DNA from: a virus
Reading direction: 5' to 3' (one strand)
DNA: 30,328 bases
Virus record (IMG/VR): IMGVR_UViG_3300010157_000180
Span: 1 to 30,328 of that record
The notes beneath the pieces were generated by a model that worked only from the letters and a program-made list of their open reading frames with translations, made no database searches and was not told where the DNA came from. How positions within the stretch are numbered: position 1 is the first letter of the stretch; the number at the start of each line of letters is the position of its first letter. The position numbers and the translations under genes were made by a program. Positions 24,082-30,328 of the stretch are shown piece by piece.

Positions 24082-24504
24082 TTAAGCCAAGCGGTCTAGT
24101 TTGAAAAGATCCCGAGACAGGTTGTTTAGCAGGTCATCGACGGCTGCCTGGATGTGAGTCTCTGTGCCCATCATCATGCGGTTTGCTTCGATGTAATAGT
24201 ATATCTTCCAGGCTTCGGCGCCATAGGTGGTCATGTCCACATCATCAAAGGACAGAGCGGCCTTCTGGCAGCCCATGTACACCTCTGCCACGCGGTCCAG
24301 ATCTTCGGTGAGGTTGTCGTACGCCTCGCCCAAAGCCTCATGAGCAGCAAAGCTGCCTGGGCCCGTGGTCATCAGGTGCGCGCGGTGGATCAGGTTGACT
24401 GCAATGAGCAACTTGTCAATGAACATCGAAGCAGCAGCCGAGTCGCTGTTGTCGCTGTCCATGTTGCCATAAAGCAGCGTGCCTTTGTTGGGTGCTGTAG
24501 CCAT
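24082..24504 (-). CDS. Dps/ferritin-like four-helix protein
   Basis: 140 residues. The start is ATG 24504 with AAGGAG upstream. Sequence is predicted almost wholly helical. Residues 43-74 carry AHLMTTGPGSFAAHEALGEA followed by YDNLTEDLDRVAE. Aligned by eye with E. coli Dps, the ferroxidase ligands His51, His63, Asp78 and Glu82 correspond to His43, His55, Asp70 and Glu74 with identical spacing. The fifth ligand, Asp67, is Gly59 here, with Glu60 next to it. Two further helices follow (AEAWKIYYYIEANRMMM and IQAAVDDLLNNLSRDLFKL), enough for a compact bundle. Phage proteins of this type are known as DUF5856-like. It lies between the portal and capsid-associated genes, so a virion or packaging-time role is possible. 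Iron binding is inferred. Confidence 0.65.
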   Translation of the reverse strand: MATAPNKGTLLYGNMDSDNSDSAAASMFIDKLLIAVNLIHRAHLMTTGPGSFAAHEALGEAYDNLTEDLDRVAEVYMGCQKAALSFDDVDMTTYGAEAWKIYYYIEANRMMMGTETHIQAAVDDLLNNLSRDLFKLDRLA

Positions 24505-24516
24505 TGTGTGAGCTCC

Positions 24517-26232
24517 TTAAACTTGCATGGGTGAGGGTGAGCCGTAGCCCGAAAACTGATTCATGATGTCCATCAGTGCATTTGGTTGGCCACCGGTTGG
24601 GGCAGAGGCGAAGTTGCGAGCTGTCTCGCTTTGAACTTTCATTGCCTCGGCCTGCGCCTGTGCTGCCTGCGCCTTGGCGCGCGAGTCGCGGATGATTGCG
24701 ACCTGGTCTGATGCCACGATGAGCTTGGGGTCCACGCCCAGCATGTCGCTGTAGCTGTCAACCCACTCGTCGGAGTTGAATTTGTCCAGCACATCAGGCT
24801 TGAACGATGCGACCTGGCCAAGGTTGCCCACAAAGCGGTCGATGCCGTTGACGCCAATGGCGCGTTGGGCTTGGGCCAGCATCGAGATGAAATCGACGTT
24901 CAGGTCCATGCCTTGCAGCTCTGGAGGCGCAGGCGGAATGATGCCGGCCTCAAGCATGCGGGTAAAAGTGATGTCGATCAAAGGGTCGAGCAGCTCATTG
25001 TGTAAGCGCTCTAGCACTGGGCCCAACATCAGCAGTTTCTCTTCGTGGCGTTCGGCCACCTCGGTCGCTGTCATCCTGGTGTCTGTGGCGTTGGCCAGCA
25101 TCAGGAACAGGTCAGCATAGAAGCCGCCACGCACCCGCTCGCGAACGTCTTGAATGTCCATCAGCAGCGCGTTCAGATCCAAGTTGACCTCAAAGGCTGT
25201 TTTGATGCCCGCGGTCTGGCCGTCGTAGAACGTGACGCCACCAGGCAGCATCTCCACATCGCGGTTCTTCATGGATGTTGGCGCCTGCAAAGGCGGCTTG
25301 GTCTGATAGTCAATGGCCTGGGCCTTACGGAGCTGCTCATGCTGGAGCTGCTTGATGTCGCCCAGCACTTCCATGCCTGGGCTGTTGCCGTAGATGTCAC
25401 CACCGGTCACAGACCAACGCGGCACGACGGCAGGGAACTGCTTGAAGCCGCCTTGACGCAGGAACTTGTTTGGATCGCCACCGACCTCAAAGTAGTAGCT
25501 GGCCCATGGCATGTTGAGCGAGTCTTTCTTGCGAATGTCTCGGTCTGCGCGCGGCTCGATGGCGTGGATGATTGGAATCCACTTGTCCAGGTTGCCGTTG
25601 TTGTACATGGACTGCACAGTGTTTGAGCAGTTCTTAAAGCCAAACTCTTTGACGATCTCGCCCACGGTCTTTTCAAACTCGCGGTACATGGTGCAGACGC
25701 GGCCCTGGTAATCCTGCGCAATGCAGTACTCACCGGTGGTCACGGGGTAGTGATGCACCACGTTCATGTAGTCGGGCAAGATGATAGAGCTGGCAGTGCC
25801 AAAGCAGCCCAACTCTTCGTACATGCCATGCAATGATCGGTATGTGTTGCTGCGCTGGAAGACAACTTGCATGCGCTTGGTCACATCATCGAGCCACAAC
25901 TTGACGGGTTGGTAGCTGTTCAGGTCTGGATCTGCTGTGCCCAAGCGAAACCATGGGCGTGCCGGTGATGTAGCGCCAGCCATCATGCCAGCACCCAGCG
26001 TGCGAAGAGCTCGCGTACCGGTGTTGTCGTAGATGTTGTTGTGCCGGCGCCAGCCTTTGTCTCGGTCCTGGCGGAAGTAGCGGCCATTGCGCGGCAGGAT
26101 GTAAGTCGTCAGCTCCTGCCAGTGTGCCCACCAGGATGCACGCTCAGACTTGAGCTGCCCCCAGCGCGTGTACAGTTTGTCGCGTGTTGGAGCGTTCTCG
26201 TACGAGGATGCGTCGCTGGTAAATTGACTCAT
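24517..26232 (-). CDS. Portal (head-to-tail connector) protein
   Basis: 571 residues. The start is ATG 26232. Conserved features of podophage head-tail connecting proteins are seen in order: RWGQLKSERASWWAHWQELT, then YILPRNGRYF, NNIYDNTGTRALRTLGAGMM, GATSPARPWFRL, a middle with FGTASSIILPD and YCIAQDYQGRVC, and MEVLGDIKQLQHEQLRKAQA. The C-terminal third includes FYADLFLMLANATDTRMTAT, EVAERHEEKLLMLGPVLERL and NELLDPLIDITFTRML, which form the family's stem helices, and ends with an Ala/Gln-rich helix and a Gly/Pro tail. The length is close to T7 gp8 (536). It forms the dodecameric DNA gate. It follows the terminase genes, separated by the acetyltransferase and a small protein. Confidence 0.92.
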   Translation of the reverse strand: MSQFTSDASSYENAPTRDKLYTRWGQLKSERASWWAHWQELTTYILPRNGRYFRQDRDKGWRRHNNIYDNTGTRALRTLGAGMMAGATSPARPWFRLGTADPDLNSYQPVKLWLDDVTKRMQVVFQRSNTYRSLHGMYEELGCFGTASSIILPDYMNVVHHYPVTTGEYCIAQDYQGRVCTMYREFEKTVGEIVKEFGFKNCSNTVQSMYNNGNLDKWIPIIHAIEPRADRDIRKKDSLNMPWASYYFEVGGDPNKFLRQGGFKQFPAVVPRWSVTGGDIYGNSPGMEVLGDIKQLQHEQLRKAQAIDYQTKPPLQAPTSMKNRDVEMLPGGVTFYDGQTAGIKTAFEVNLDLNALLMDIQDVRERVRGGFYADLFLMLANATDTRMTATEVAERHEEKLLMLGPVLERLHNELLDPLIDITFTRMLEAGIIPPAPPELQGMDLNVDFISMLAQAQRAIGVNGIDRFVGNLGQVASFKPDVLDKFNSDEWVDSYSDMLGVDPKLIVASDQVAIIRDSRAKAQAAQAQAEAMKVQSETARNFASAPTGGQPNALMDIMNQFSGYGSPSPMQV

Positions 26233-26234
26233 GT

Positions 26235-26561
26235 TTAACCGCCCAGAAGTGTGTTCTTGCCCAATGCCAGGGCGTTTGGATCGACGCCTGTCGGACCGGT
26301 CAGCATTGTGCCTGCACCGCCGCCACCTTGAGCTGACTGAGTTGCTGCCGACAAGATGCTGGCTGCGTCAGGCTGTTTGCGGTTGGCCGCATTCTGTGCC
26401 TGCTCACTCAGCCGCGTCTGCTGGTTGGCTTTGTCGGTGGCTTGCTTTTGTGCCACCTCTTGCTTGCCCAAGGCCTCTTGTTGCATGCTGGCGCTTCTCT
26501 CGCCTGAATACACCGAATAGCCCAGAGCTCCCACTGCTGCAATTGCTGCTGTCACGCCCAT
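26235..26561 (-). CDS. Small Gly/Ala-rich protein before the portal
   Basis: 108 residues. I choose ATG 26561 because a perfect AAGGAG lies just upstream; a reading from 26600 would overlap the upstream gene with no ribosome site. The N-terminus MGVTAAIAAVGALGYSVYSG is hydrophobic. It is followed by a Gln/Ala/Lys-rich helix (MQQEALGKQEVAQKQATDKA), then SILSAATQSAQGGGGAG and an ending TGPTGVDPNALALGKNTLLG. This ending ('TG..GVD...L.LGK.TLLGG') recurs in small phage proteins encoded next to portal genes, where it may be a portal- or core-binding tail peptide. Function unknown. It is packed directly between the acetyltransferase and the portal with no gap. Confidence 0.72.
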   Translation of the reverse strand: MGVTAAIAAVGALGYSVYSGERSASMQQEALGKQEVAQKQATDKANQQTRLSEQAQNAANRKQPDAASILSAATQSAQGGGGAGTMLTGPTGVDPNALALGKNTLLGG

Positions 26562-26562
26562 A

Positions 26563-27012
26563 TCAAATCTCCTTGCTGAATATGATGTCCTGCACTCCAT
26601 ACCCTATCCGAGGCATCACGCCGGCCAGCGGGGTATTCTTCTTTGCATGCCACAGCATAAGTGTGGCACCTTTTTCCTTTGCCACTCGCTCGGTTTCCCG
26701 AATGAGCTGAATCCCCAATCGACCGGCGCGCCGCTCTTTGGCCAGGAACAACAGGTCATTATTGGCAATCACTAGGTCTGCGTAGTGTAGGTGCTTCATA
26801 ATGAAATTAACCGAGTATCCAATCAACTGGCCGCCATCATAGGCAGCCAAGATCATCGTCAACCCACTGGCTTCCATTGCTTTGTATCGATCAATATCGG
26901 GCTTCAAAACCATGAGCCGCTTGTTGAGAGCGACCTCATCCCAATGGTCAGAGAAAAGCTCGCCGACATCTGTCAGCACTTCGTCGACTGTCGATTCACG
27001 GATCACGGTCAT
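26563..27012 (-). CDS. GNAT-family N-acetyltransferase
   Basis: 149 residues. The start is ATG 27012. The fold pattern is that of GNAT enzymes: an N-terminal helix pair, beta strand LTMILAAYDGGQLIGYSVNF, then LVIANNDLLFLAKERRAGRL, where ERRAGRLGIQLIRETE is motif A (acetyl-CoA pyrophosphate loop). GATLMLWHAKKNTPLAGVMP and GYGVQDIIFS follow as motif B. It probably transfers an acetyl group from acetyl-CoA to an unknown acceptor. The gene is the first after a GGTACCCGTA motif and lies between the large terminase and the portal. GNAT genes at this spot are known in several phage groups, but the target is not established. It may modify a virion protein or a host factor. Confidence 0.82.
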   Translation of the reverse strand: MTVIRESTVDEVLTDVGELFSDHWDEVALNKRLMVLKPDIDRYKAMEASGLTMILAAYDGGQLIGYSVNFIMKHLHYADLVIANNDLLFLAKERRAGRLGIQLIRETERVAKEKGATLMLWHAKKNTPLAGVMPRIGYGVQDIIFSKEI

Positions 27013-27041
27013 GGTGTCAATCTAGTTGGTTGATGTGGGCA

Positions 27042-27051
27042 TACGGGTACC
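27042..27051 (-). promoter_or_regulatory. GGTACCCGTA motif, copy 1
   Basis: The coding-strand motif starts three bases after the TGA of the large terminase gene and about 30 bases before the acetyltransferase start. It is followed by TGCCCACATCA. It is the most upstream of the four copies. Confidence 0.7.
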
Positions 27052-27054
27052 GGA

Positions 27055-28386
27055 TCACATGGTTGCATAGGGGTCGTGATCCTTCTTGACTGCGTTCTTG
27101 ACCATCCTGGCGTAGATGTCTCGCGGTGTTCTCTTGCGCACGGGATAGGCAAAGGTCAGGGCCAGGGCGTCGGCCATGTCTGGGCTGCCGCCACCTTGCA
27201 AGCGCTTCTTGATCTCGTCCTTGGGCTCGAGCATCTTTCGGCCGGCAGCGTCGTACCAGTACACCGGTGTGGCCAGCTCCTGCTTGAGGCTGACGTCGTT
27301 GGGAATGGCGCCGCCCTGTTTGACCCAGTCAGCCATCTCAAACCACATCTCAGCGCGCCGATTGACGAACAAGTGGGCCTGGGTAGCCTTGCCGCCAAAA
27401 GGCACCTCCACGACGTCGTAGTCAAGCTGGCGCAGGCGATCGATCACCCCAGCTCCGGCGCCGGCATCAATGAACACGGCATCGGGCTCCCATTGCTCGA
27501 TCACCGCGGCAACCCTGGCGGCCAAATCCATGTTGTCCAGACCGCGGTAGACCAGGGGATCAAAGGACTGCAGACCCTGGCGCTTGAAGATGACGCTGCG
27601 GTCGTCGCCAAACCGGGCTGGGTCGACGCCCATGATCTTGGGTGCACCGTCCACATCCTTGTCGGTATAGACCCGCTTGCTGGCCTCCTCGGCATCGGAC
27701 AGGCTGATGAGCTGATCGTCGCCGGCCGCGGAGAAGTCGCATAGGTACTCACGCGAGAACGACGTTTCGGCCATGTCACGCTTCAAGCGCTCGACCTCGT
27801 CGGGGTTGATGGCGTTGGTGTCATAGACCGTGTACTTGGCAGCGTGCCAGTCTGGCAGCGCGTCGGCTCGGTAGTAGATCTCGCTAAACAGGTTGATGCC
27901 GGAAGGCGTGCCGATGAACATGGCCCAGCCCATCCGGTCGGACAGTGCAGGCTGGATGATGTCGTTCCACACCTCTGGCTTGATCTGCGCGACCTCATCA
28001 ATCACCACGCCGTCCAGTCGCACTCCTCGCATGGCATCGGGGTTGTCTCCGCCAAAGATGCGGATCATGCAGCCGTTGTGCTTGAACCGGACCGAGAGCT
28101 CGGACTCGTTGATCTCGACGGCGCCTTGAATGCGCAAGGGCTCAATCTTCTGTTTGAGCCGGGCCCATGCAATGGCCTTGGCCTGCTTGAGAAACGGGGC
28201 AATGTAGAAAAACAAGCCCAAATCTTGGCTGAACTTCATGGCCTTGTCGATGATCTCCATCAGGGCCAGCTCGGTCTTGCCCGCCCGGCGGTGCAGAGCC
28301 AGCACGGTAAAACGCTTCTTCTTGCGGTGGCATTCCTTCTGCCAATCGCGGGGGCTGTAGTCCAGTCTAATGACCTCACTCGCCAT
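27055..28386 (-). CDS. terL: Terminase large subunit
   Basis: 443 residues. The start is ATG 28386, overlapping the small subunit gene by 11 bases. The ATPase domain shows an adenine-binding YSPRDWQ (10-16), a Walker A HRRAGKT (32-38), a Walker B GVVIDE (126-131, catalytic E131) and a coupling motif IGTPSG (158-163). The nuclease domain shows D255 in MGVDPARFGDDRS and D307 in AVFIDAGAGAG, with GGGSPDMADALALTF near the end as the third acidic site. This is the motor and headful or end-cutting nuclease for DNA packaging. The gene is complete and all key residues are present. The short overlap with the small subunit gene suggests coupled translation. Confidence 0.95.
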   Translation of the reverse strand: MASEVIRLDYSPRDWQKECHRKKKRFTVLALHRRAGKTELALMEIIDKAMKFSQDLGLFFYIAPFLKQAKAIAWARLKQKIEPLRIQGAVEINESELSVRFKHNGCMIRIFGGDNPDAMRGVRLDGVVIDEVAQIKPEVWNDIIQPALSDRMGWAMFIGTPSGINLFSEIYYRADALPDWHAAKYTVYDTNAINPDEVERLKRDMAETSFSREYLCDFSAAGDDQLISLSDAEEASKRVYTDKDVDGAPKIMGVDPARFGDDRSVIFKRQGLQSFDPLVYRGLDNMDLAARVAAVIEQWEPDAVFIDAGAGAGVIDRLRQLDYDVVEVPFGGKATQAHLFVNRRAEMWFEMADWVKQGGAIPNDVSLKQELATPVYWYDAAGRKMLEPKDEIKKRLQGGGSPDMADALALTFAYPVRKRTPRDIYARMVKNAVKKDHDPYATM

Positions 28387-28858
28387 CCGGCACTCCAGTG
28401 GCCACCACCAGGCTCATGGCCCCGCTGTGCTCCACGCCCATCTTTTCGCCGTACTTCTTGGGGTTCCACTTGGCCAGCAGTTTCATTCGCTGCTCTGCTC
28501 GGTTCTTGGCCCAGGACACATACCCGGCGTCGGTCTTGCCGTTCATGTCATTGGGCGGTGGGCTATCGATGATCTCCAAGGTTTCGTCTGCAATGCAGTC
28601 ATGGCCGATGTCACGCGCACGCGCGAAGCGTTGAGCAAACTGGACATCCTTCTCCATCCAAAGGTAAATGGTCGAATAGTGAATGTCGTTATTTCTGCAC
28701 CATTCACGCAGAGTTTTGCCCATTGAGATCCAAGAAATAATCTCATCTGCTTTGTCGGTGTTGACTGACTCGGGAGGGCGGCCAATCTTCTTGGGCTCAG
28801 TCGCTGACTTTTTCACGGATGGTTTTCCACTTGTCTGGGGTTTGTGCTCGGCGCTCAT
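28376..28858 (-). CDS. terS: Terminase small subunit
   Basis: 160 residues. The start is ATG 28858, overlapping the upstream gene by 62 bases. There is no good ribosome site right at the start, only CAGGAG about 20 bases away. The N-terminal 25 residues are a basic linker (KPSVKKSATEPKKIGRPPES). A helix-turn-helix follows at ~35-70 (KADEIISWISMGKTLREWCR, then NDIHYSTIYLWME). Next come FAQRFARARDIGHDCIADET and the C-terminal NRAEQRMKLLAKWNPKKYGE, which is the widely conserved end of this small-terminase type. It recognises phage DNA and loads the large subunit, whose gene follows immediately. Confidence 0.9.
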   Translation of the reverse strand: MSAEHKPQTSGKPSVKKSATEPKKIGRPPESVNTDKADEIISWISMGKTLREWCRNNDIHYSTIYLWMEKDVQFAQRFARARDIGHDCIADETLEIIDSPPPNDMNGKTDAGYVSWAKNRAEQRMKLLAKWNPKKYGEKMGVEHSGAMSLVVATGVPDGE

Positions 28859-29048
28859 AGTTGCATATTTTCTGGACGCAGCTCCTGGTTAGGTTGAACA
28901 TTTTGGCCAGTCTGCGATAGCCAATTGCTTCATCTTCGTGCAGGTCGCGGATTTTGTCGACAACATCGTCAGAGATTCTGGCATTGTGGTGGGAAGACCC
29001 AATGCGATAGCCATTTTCGTTGACGGCGACAACCTGCTTCACGGTCAT
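28797..29048 (-). CDS. Small helix-turn-helix DNA-binding protein
   Basis: 83 residues. ATG 29048 overlaps the stop of the 53-residue gene upstream (ATGA). The N-terminus TVKQVVAVNENGYRIGSSHH is followed by NARISDDVVDKIRDLHEDEA, then GYRRLAKMFNLTRSCVQKIC as a clear helix-turn-helix at ~42-62. It ends with RRAQTPDKWKTI. The 'G.SH..A.ls...v..Ir.L.e.g..yr.LA..F...r..V..I' layout is found in small phage regulators and in the DNA-binding tails of HNH enzymes, but no nuclease motif is present here. It lies directly before the small terminase. It could act as a late regulator or a packaging-site binding protein. It is also a candidate to bind the GGTACCCGTA motif, though nothing direct links them. 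Confidence 0.78.
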   Translation of the reverse strand: MTVKQVVAVNENGYRIGSSHHNARISDDVVDKIRDLHEDEAIGYRRLAKMFNLTRSCVQKICNYERRAQTPDKWKTIREKVSD

Positions 29049-29206
29049 TTTTTCTTTTTAAGCATAGCGTGCCAAGGTGTTTTCTTTTTCACCCCTTCGC
29101 TGGCCATTTTGGAGGCATCTGTCTGGCTCATCCCGTGAGCTTTGGCAACCTTTGAGTCGTGAGCTGCGGCTTCAAATAGCCGATGCTGTTTGGCTGTGTA
29201 TGGCAT
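29045..29206 (-). CDS. Small conserved phage protein, 53 residues
   Basis: Opens MPYTAKQHRLFEAAAHDSKV, then AKAHGMSQTDASKMASEGVKKK and a lysine-rich end. I start it at ATG 29206, where AAGGAC lies upstream; it ends at TGA 29045-29047, overlapping the next gene's ATG. It is below common ORF cut-offs. Very similar short proteins ('MP.T.KQH.LFEAAAH....AKK.GM....A..MASEG') occur in many phages, usually among small genes near packaging functions. Function unknown; the basic helical character suggests nucleic-acid or protein binding. Confidence 0.75.
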   Translation of the reverse strand: MPYTAKQHRLFEAAAHDSKVAKAHGMSQTDASKMASEGVKKKTPWHAMLKKKK

Positions 29207-29214
29207 GGCCGTCC

Positions 29215-29259
29215 TTAATATTTTGGTGGCTTTGGTGGTTTTTTGTTTTTGCTTGGCAT
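29215..29259 (-). CDS. Possible 14-residue micro-ORF
   Basis: Reads MPSKNKKPPKPPKY from ATG 29259 with CTGGAG in the right place. It ends at TAA, whose last bases form the AAGGAC site of the next gene. It could be a leader peptide or a real lysine/proline micro-protein. Only the ribosome site and the coupling support it. Confidence 0.35.
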   Translation of the reverse strand: MPSKNKKPPKPPKY

Positions 29260-29292
29260 TTTGATCTCCAGGTAAAAAATGGTTGAAACGAG

Positions 29293-29484
29293 TTAATTCT
29301 GCCTGAGTGTTGCATTTTGCACAACAAGGTCATTTGTCATGTTCAAAGCCCAGTTGACCTCGTACATGGATACGGGCTGCCCTTCTTTGGCCCGGTCGAG
29401 GATGGCGGTGGCCTTTTTCCTGGCCGGGCATTCCCGTCCTTGGTTGCAGTCATCGGTGCATGGTGGGCATTCTGGTTTGCTCAT
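29293..29484 (-). CDS. Small cysteine-rich N-terminus protein
   Basis: 63 residues. ATG 29484 overlaps the upstream gene's stop region by four bases, with AAGGAT upstream. The N-terminus holds five cysteines in 17 residues (CPPC, C at 13, C at 19 in MSKPECPPCTDDCNQGRECP), a possible metal-binding knuckle. The remainder is helical (KKATAILDRAKEG, WALNMTNDLVVQNATLRQ). Not a family I recognise. It is one of a run of coupled small genes before the packaging module. Confidence 0.65.
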   Translation of the reverse strand: MSKPECPPCTDDCNQGRECPARKKATAILDRAKEGQPVSMYEVNWALNMTNDLVVQNATLRQN

Positions 29485-29690
29485 GCTTGATCCTTAAGCC
29501 AAAACACCAGACTGTCAATGGTGTCGTCATTGAATGGCATGGATTCGATCTTGGTTGCAATCTCTTGAAAGGCTTGGGCCCGTCCATCTATTGCGCCTAT
29601 ATCAAACGATTTAATGGTGCGTGAAACAGATTCTTTGCGCATGCTTGACTCGCGCTCAATGCGGTTGAACTCGTCGTCTTCAGTGTTCAT
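29481..29690 (-). CDS. Small hypothetical protein, 69 residues
   Basis: The start is ATG 29690 with AAGGAG upstream, overlapping the preceding gene by four bases. The chain is acidic at the start (MNTEDDEFNRIERESSM), then helical with FDIGAIDGRAQAFQEIATKI and DDTIDSLVFWLKDQ. No catalytic or binding motif is evident and I do not recognise the family. Coupled overlaps on both sides support expression as part of a small-gene operon. Confidence 0.65.
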   Translation of the reverse strand: MNTEDDEFNRIERESSMRKESVSRTIKSFDIGAIDGRAQAFQEIATKIESMPFNDDTIDSLVFWLKDQA

Positions 29691-30328
29691 GTGTTCTTCT
29701 CCTTAAGTTTAGCTTCGATTGCACAGCACAAAGCCTGTCGGTTAAGTGATCCTTTTTCAAACTCATCAATCTCAGTCAACGTCAGCCCTACCCATGTGCG
29801 CTGTGCTGCTTTCATTCGCTCAATATCGCCATTGAGCTGACGAATCGTAATCTTAAAAGCATTGGCTTCGCAGTGTCGGATGCATGGCGCTTTGCCTGTT
29901 GGCTTTGGCTGTGCTTTTGCAATTTCGCAAGCCTGATCTACTTTTTGTTGGGAGACGTGACCTGCTGCAATCAATAACTGCACGACATATTGCCACGCCA
30001 CAGGCTCCTGCTCTGGTGCTGGCTGTGCGGGTGGGGTGTAGTCAGGAACACCGTTGACCGTCCGTACCCCTTCAGAATTCCATGTGATATAAACTGCTGT
30101 TGTTTGCACAGGCTCTTGCTGTGCTTCGGGTGTCCAGCAAATACAGTCATGGTTGGCCGAATTCAATGCTTTGCACTTGTCATTCTTGTAGTAGGTCATT
30201 CCTGACCGATCTGGCTCTTGCACAGGTGCAGGCAGTGTTGTGGGCGGGGTGGCAAGCCATATTCCACGAGGAACACAAGGACGGTCGCAGTTTTCTGGCT
30301 CTCCACAACACACTTCTGGCACAGGTGC
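29687..30328 (-). CDS. Pro/Gln-rich early phage protein, 5' end outside the window
   Basis: The frame is open to the right edge (codons for APVPEVCCGEPENCDRP at the edge), and no ATG with a ribosome site is seen near it. The only nearby candidate start is a GTG at 30322. The true start is probably upstream. At least 213 residues are visible. The protein has a Cys-rich opening (CCGEPENCDRPC), a block TYYKNDKCKALNSANHDCIC and Pro/Gln/Glu linkers with PEQEPVAW. The C-terminal third is helical with TWVGLTLTEIDEFEKG. Proteins combining Pro/Gln linkers with 'EPVAW' and 'W.GLT..EI' are frequent small-gene products in phages of betaproteobacteria, of unknown function. Confidence 0.7.
   Translation of the reverse strand, partial: APVPEVCCGEPENCDRPCVPRGIWLATPPTTLPAPVQEPDRSGMTYYKNDKCKALNSANHDCICWTPEAQQEPVQTTAVYITWNSEGVRTVNGVPDYTPPAQPAPEQEPVAWQYVVQLLIAAGHVSQQKVDQACEIAKAQPKPTGKAPCIRHCEANAFKITIRQLNGDIERMKAAQRTWVGLTLTEIDEFEKGSLNRQALCCAIEAKLKEKNT

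Noticed and set aside
26562-26600. Longer N-terminus for the small protein before the portal
   Set aside because: It would overlap the acetyltransferase by 38 bases with no ribosome site; AAGGAG clearly fits ATG 26561.
1-30328. CRISPR arrays, tRNA genes and insertion sequences
   Set aside because: No regularly spaced direct repeats, cloverleaf-like gaps or transposase genes were seen; gaps are too short to hold them.

Overview
This 30,328-base window is a contiguous piece of a tailed (podovirus-type) bacteriophage genome. Every gene I can support is on the minus strand, so the genome reads from the right end of the window to the left. Genes are tightly packed, often with ATGA stop/start overlaps. 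No stretch longer than about 90 bases lacks a gene. No tRNA, CRISPR array, integrase, insertion sequence or RNA polymerase gene is visible. The host cannot be read directly. The head genes resemble those of the Bordetella podophage BPP-1 (Bbp16, Bbp19 and its coat protein), and the style of the upstream small genes suggests a phage of a betaproteobacterium; this is inference.

Layout in transcription order. (1) 30328-28797: small upstream genes, namely a Pro/Gln-rich protein with a GLT motif that is cut by the window edge, two small unknowns, a 14-codon micro-ORF, a 53-residue conserved phage protein and a helix-turn-helix protein. (2) 28858-27055: small and large terminase subunits. (3) 27012-23159: GNAT acetyltransferase, a small Gly-rich protein, the portal, a Dps/ferritin-like protein, a staple-like capsid protein and a jelly-roll protein. 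(4) 23105-20396: Bbp19-like protein, scaffold, major capsid protein, Bbp16-like cement protein and a small unknown, followed by a strong intrinsic terminator at 20326-20360. (5) 20309-17062: tail tube adaptor and tail nozzle. (6) 16972-6031: a T7 gp14-like core protein, a 563-residue helical internal protein and a 2,843-residue polyvalent protein carrying an ADP-ribosyltransferase-like and a zincin-like domain. (7) 5970-1002: tail fibre and tailspike proteins, including a low-GC cassette with two copies of one C-terminal domain. (8) 990-1: small membrane proteins that probably belong to lysis; one of them is broken by an in-frame TAA.

The genes describe one virion assembly line: package DNA, build and reinforce the head, attach a short tail, load ejection proteins, add receptor-binding proteins, then lyse. 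The clearest unexplained signal is an exact 10-base motif, GGTACCCGTA on the coding strand, found four times. All four copies lie in gaps just after a stop codon, and each opens one of the functional blocks above. This is strong evidence for a phage-specific transcriptional or RNA-level signal.
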